64,000 bases of DNA from Lamellibrachia satsuma (Eukaryota; Annelida; Polychaeta; Sabellida; Siboglinidae): the NCBI GenBank assembly GCA_033239005.1, contig BSQZ01000002.1:3667501-3731500 (forward strand). Direction: 5' to 3'. The notes under the pieces were generated by a model. That model worked only from the letters and a program-made list of their open reading frames with translations, was not told the origin of the DNA and searched no databases. The stretch's first letter is position 1. Each line of letters starts with the position of its first letter. Positions 59,959-64,000 of the stretch are shown in pieces. The position numbers and the translations under genes were made by a program.

Positions 59959-60695
59959 TTTCTCACTTGGCTTAGTGTTTCTGAGCTCACCTATGCTAAG
60001 TTTATCTGTGAAATGCAATCGGTGAAGTTCAGGCAGCCTTTTGAAATCCATGGCCACAATTATCACAAATATTTTTGGTATTCCCAATCTATCTCAATTT
60101 AAAACAATATTCATCATGTAATCATCTTAGCAATGATGCATTACATTTAATAATTTGGATTGCTTTGCTTTGATTATTCTCACCCAGAAGAAATTTATCA
60201 TTCTCAAGCAGACGGTAACACTAAGTATGCCAAATTTCACTGCAGTGATCATAATCACCATATACCATAGGACACCATACACTTAACACAGTTTTGTCAA
60301 TTAATTACATTATATGTTAACTATTGCTTGTATTTCATTTGAGTAATTCTGTCACTATATTCTTTCTTCCCACCAAGTGCTAAGTTTCTGCTACAAAGAG
60401 TAAAGCCCAAGTATTTCTTACTAAGCAAAAATGCCAGACCATTCAGATCTTATCTCATTGCCTTTCTGAATGGACATGGTTCATTAACTTGAATAAATCC
60501 ATTGTTTATCCAAGGGGAGAATCCAGCTCGGCTGCATTGTTCAGCCCAAAGGTTTCGCTAATTGCTCTTACTTGTAATATTTTTTTGATTGAATACTATA
60601 CATTATTTAGTAATAAAGCATCTGTTTTTTATGTAACTGTATTTAATGGATGTAAACTGGTGTGTACTTTGTTGCATTTTTAATTCATAAAAAAC
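59959..60695. other. No gene seen between octamer arrays
   Basis: Short frames only. GGGGAGAATCCAGCTCGGCTGC at about 60516 recurs at about 61310 (one mismatch at its end), so both sites share an element of unknown kind. Confidence 0.4.
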
Positions 60696-60892
60696 ACTTG
60701 CATTTGCATTTGAATCATTTCATACACTTGCATTTGCATTTTGAATCATCTCAAACATTTGCATAATTTCAAACACTTGCATTTGCATTTGAATTATTTA
60801 AAACATTTGCATCTAAATGCAATCATATATGGGTGCATTTACATTTGAATCATTTCAAACATTTGCATTTAAATCCGCTGACTCGCATTTGA
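60696..60892. repeat. ATTTGCAT-rich repeat, array 2
   Basis: Units CACTTGCATTTGCATTTGAA and TCATTTCAAACATTTGCATT alternate about seven times, related to the array at 59738-59958 about 0.75 kb upstream. Exact ATTTGCAT occurs at least six times. Confidence 0.85.
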
Positions 60893-60904
60893 ACCCCCAA
60901 GTCT

Positions 60905-61085
60905 GATGCAAATCCCCCTGGACAAAATTCCCCCTCCAGACACAGACTCTTACCCCCATGACAAAACATAAATGAGTCAGGTCTTGATAGGTTTATGTTT
61001 GTATTTTTATTAAAGTGAGGGGGCTTTGCCCAGAGGGGGCTATGTCCGAGGGGGTTTTGTACAGAGGGAGTTATGACCCCCATAG
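60905..61085. repeat. Foldback-like G-tract repeat
   Basis: The left side has AATCCCCCTGGACAAAATTC and CCCCCTCCAGACAC; the right side has GAGGGGGCTTTGCCCAGAGG, GGGGCTATGTCCGAGGGGG and TTTTGTACAGAGGG, i.e. the same motifs inverted and multiplied. It is one more member of the family at 34.6, 54.5 and 58.97 kb. The plus strand of the right half has four G5-type runs and might form a quadruplex. Confidence 0.6.
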
Positions 61086-61166
61086 CAACTAGAACAAAAT
61101 CCTCTCACATAACTAAAAAGCCTGTCCATCCCATTCAATGTTCCATTGTCCTACAAATTATCGGCA

Positions 61167-61192
61167 CCCTTCTGTCTCGCAAGACAGAAGGG
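61167..61192. repeat. Perfect 11-bp hairpin
   Basis: CCCTTCTGTCT-CGCA-AGACAGAAGGG is a perfect stem of 11 bp with a 4-nt loop. No T run follows and nothing marks it as a bacterial-type terminator; its role is unknown. Confidence 0.8.
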
Positions 61193-62165
61193 CGACATTT
61201 CCTCTCCAGGGAACAAGCCTGTGGAAGTGTGTGTTGTGGGGATCCTGGATTGCCCAGTCATCAGGATCCCCCTTTCTGCCGCGCTGGTGGAGTCCAGAGC
61301 AATAGATTGGGGAGAATCCAGCTCGGCTGCGTTGGTAGAAGCTGCGGGAAGGATGGCAAGGTTGACATCAGACCCCCTTTGGGGTTCCACTCCAGATTTG
61401 GAGTTAGGGTTTACTCCCCTGCATCACTCCATTAACTTGACTAACGAGCGTTATTTGCCCCTAGATGGGATTGGAATGCTGAGTGTCAGGACATGTCCAC
61501 GTGCTGGTTGGCCTGCATACAGCACCTCTCCGGCTCCAGTTCATTCCCAGATCCCAGGCACATTCAACTGAGGCTGCAAGGAATAGAACTCAAGCAATAC
61601 GGTAAAGCAATACACCAACTGCAAGGTACCCAACGTCCATGGTTGTGTGCGAGAGTCCTGTTCTATAAACGAAGCAGTAAAAACATCACTTCTGACCTCT
61701 GTCTCGACAGAGTTGTACTTTAGTCCACAGCTTAAGCTATTAACTGTTCGGTTACACCACAAGTGCATCTTGTGTGTAGACTGTATTGTTTTCTTTCAGT
61801 GGAGCACTTGCCTTTAATTGCTGAACTCTCCACAAGGAGGTATTATGGATCATTAAGGAAGCAAGCAGCTTCTGCCACTTTTGCAATCCACTGAGTCAAG
61901 CTTAGCAATCAGTGGTATACTGTCCAAGAACTTAAGAAGGGTTCACTTCTGCTGACTGCATCTTTAGACAGTTTCACTGACTGTTTGCTGGGTGGGGGAT
62001 TAGCTACCCAGACTCTGTGTTACACTGACGTGCTAAATTCCTCATTTCAGCTCCTATCAGTGTGTGGAATACTCAGTGTGTGAATTAGGTGTCTCCTTCA
62101 AACTTGTTATTGGCAATGTTGATGGAATTACCAAGTTGCTGTCAAGATACTACTTGTGTTTGGCT
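61193..62165. other. No gene recognised
   Basis: The overlapping plus frames 61073-61435 and 61146-61571 are in locally CpG-richer DNA, but no domain is recognised. The remainder is intron-like. Confidence 0.35.
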
Positions 62166-62170
62166 GAGTC

Positions 62171-62283
62171 CGCAACACGAGTATGGGCCAGTACGTTGGT
62201 CACAGTGGGAATCCGGTCACAGTATATGTAGTACTCAATGCAAGAACTATGCAAGCAGGCCAAGGACCTTGTGGCATATGTCA
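62171..62283 (+). other. Very weak TSP1-like stretch
   Basis: A plus-strand frame reads EYGPVRWSQWESGHSICSTQ then CKNYASRPR. W-S-x-W ... C-S-x-x-C ... R-x-R is suggestive of the first half of a thrombospondin type-1 repeat, but the W-to-C gap is too long and CG-x-G is absent. CpGs cluster here. It is recorded only because of the TSP1/PLAC-like exons upstream. Confidence 0.15.
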
Positions 62284-62546
62284 GAATTTGTGAGAATGTT
62301 GGTCCTGGTACAGCAAATGTTAAGCAGTTTATTATGTTTTGATTGATTAATGTTGGTGTTGTAACTGCTTGCTTGCCGTTATGATTTAATTCATCTAGGT
62401 GTGCAAATAGGAAACGGAAAATATGGTATACTGTCTTTATTCAAAAAACATTAAGGTTGAAGTCAGTATTGCACTGCAGATGGATTCCCAATGCAAACTA
62501 CTATTCATGACGCTGTCGCATAGATGCTTTCCAACGATTCGTGACT

Positions 62547-62660
62547 ATGGAAAATATTCTGGCAGATTGCGTGTCAGCTGGACAAGTCTCGGTCGCCGAT
62601 ACTTTGGAAAACACGCCATTGCAGCATACCCTTGTTAGTGGAGTAATTAAAATACACTGA
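62547..62660 (+). CDS. Short ORF with strong start context, or first exon
   Basis: ATG at 62547 has A at -3 and G at +4 (GTGACTATGG). The 37-residue frame reads MENILADCVSAGQVSVADTL, ENTPLQHTLVSGVIKIH and ends in TGA. It lies where CpG density recovers, as a first exon might. A GTTAGT donor follows CAGCATACCCTT near 62635. No family is recognised, and the minus-strand frame 62501-62845 overlaps it entirely. Confidence 0.2.
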   Translation: MENILADCVSAGQVSVADTLENTPLQHTLVSGVIKIH

Positions 62661-64000
62661 CAGGACTTAGCTGTATTAATAGTATGACGTTTTCGCGTTG
62701 GGAAAATGCCCTTTGGGAGAACTCGCACGCCTCCAGCAGGGATGTCGCGTGGACTGTGTGGGGGTAAAATAGAGGTTGCTTGCCTCTTGTTCTCGTTGTG
62801 GCGTACGCTGCTTAATGCTGGGGAAGTAGACAATTGAAGTGTCACAAGCTTTGCAGAAATGGCACGAAGACAGAGCGCTGTTTCTTGCTGGACGAGACAA
62901 GTCCCGAATGATGGTCACAGCTATCGGCAGATTCTGGCTAATTGCTCCATTTGTGGGAGTTGTCTTTGGAGACCAGTTGTCCGGTTAAGTGCAATTGAAC
63001 TGGATATGTTTGTGCAGTTTGGGTTTGTTTGCTGCTTGCGATTTGTCTAAGACTGGAAACAGAGAAAGTCAGATGATGCATTTTTCATTAATCATTACGG
63101 TTTGTGTTTACGCATTTAAGGCAGACACAAATACGCATGATGAATATGACACAAATAACAAATAGTTCAATGTAAATAGCAAATCTACATATCTATGCAT
63201 TATCCCAGTACTTCCAGGACATTTGATCGTATGATAGAGTAAATACGTACGAATCACTAGAACTGCTTGTTTTACTTGACCGTGCTATTGATATTGTAGA
63301 TGGTTCCGGATACATTGTAAATTGACAGTTTTAATCCGACATGTGGTGCCTATGTATGGACAAAAACCCGCTTAATGAATACCACACAAAGATAGTCAAT
63401 CTAAACGATGTCTACTCATGCACGAGCACGAAACTGGCAACACTGGACAACATGTGCCTCATTTTTATTTACGTTTTCTTAAAATTGCACCTTACTAGAT
63501 ACATTAATCGCATTTTATTCAATTCGGAACGTTAGAGCTAGCATCCCAGACAAAGATGCTAAATTGTTTTGCTTAAGTATTGCTACAACTAGGCTATATT
63601 ATAATTGAAACTACAGTCATGCACAGTATAAGCCTACAAAGCGTCCGTTCATCAACCAAACAATGAATGAAAAACAACGTCTTTCAAGGTCTTCGGAAGC
63701 TCTCCGGCATCTTAGTAATTCAACTAAGAGTCGTTTTCCGTAACAAAGATTACATAACAATGTGTCGACATTAGTATCTGATCATTGCATGAACAATGTG
63801 AGCAAACGTCATAGTACTTGTGCAACCAAGCATTATATGATCATGCACACGTTTACGCGTATCACGAGCCATCCATATTATGTAACCATAGCATTGCTTA
63901 CTTCAACTAAACAAATTATTTTAGTTTTGTTATAGGTGCAAGGGATTGCAATGTAAATAACGAAAATATGAATAATATATTTATATATAGTAAATCCATG
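62661..64000. other. No gene recognised; CpG recovers
   Basis: CpG density returns to the level of the first 21 kb. Short frames (62859-63050, 63341-63535 plus) have no domain. No repeat or RNA gene is recognised. Confidence 0.4.

Overview
This window looks like non-bacterial, intron-rich, repeat-laden animal DNA, most plausibly from a marine invertebrate (a lophotrochozoan such as a mollusc is my best guess; lancelet or echinoderm are alternatives). The basis is the lack of dense ORFs, at least six relics or copies of APE-type non-LTR retrotransposons (LINEs), a multicopy tRNA-derived SINE, foldback/MITE-like DNA elements, a 79-bp satellite, many microsatellites, and a mosaic CpG pattern (CpG-normal flanks, CpG-depleted centre) of the sort left by invertebrate gene-body methylation. 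No complete host gene can be read with confidence.

Layout. 1-21.4 kb is CpG-rich, gene-poor and full of repeats. It holds a 79-bp satellite split by a 5'-truncated LINE (2.2-3.65 kb), a second 3' end of the same LINE with an expanded 10-bp tail (1.58-1.8 kb), a LINE C-terminal zinc-finger relic (1.93-2.09 kb), a minus-strand reverse-transcriptase C-terminus in which one 81-bp segment has been amplified four times (5.6-6.25 kb), a CA/CACG microsatellite (8.1-8.35 kb), SINE copies, a ~370-bp inverted-repeat element (10.6-10.97 kb), a possible host exon (11.95-12.17 kb), a large GA tract abutting an open LINE C-terminus (13.07-13.83 kb), a 41-bp tandem array (15.0-15.28 kb), and another LINE relic (16.4-16.6 kb). 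21.4-62.4 kb is strongly CpG-depleted, which suggests the body of one or more transcribed genes. Within it I see two weak plus-strand exon candidates, a TSP1-like one (34.17-34.27 kb) and a terminal PLAC-like cysteine exon (38.36-38.55 kb), which could belong to one ADAMTS-like/papilin-like secreted protein gene.

The best-supported coding feature is a nearly complete ~4.5-kb CR1/Jockey-superfamily LINE on the minus strand (42.5-47.05 kb). It has an intact ORF1, an ORF2 with PHD finger, APE endonuclease and RT broken by two single-base frameshifts and one stop, and a (GAATT)5 tail. Further right are a pyrimidine-rich ~22-bp minisatellite with an internal 339-bp duplication (49-50 kb), a foldback element (54.48-54.62 kb), CA/TA tracts, arrays of ATTTGCAT octamers (59.7-60.9 kb), and a return of CpG after ~62.4 kb. 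The mobile elements share parts: the SINE copies run through both CpG compartments, and a 'GGGGG..TTTTGTCC' family recurs at several places from 23 to 61 kb.
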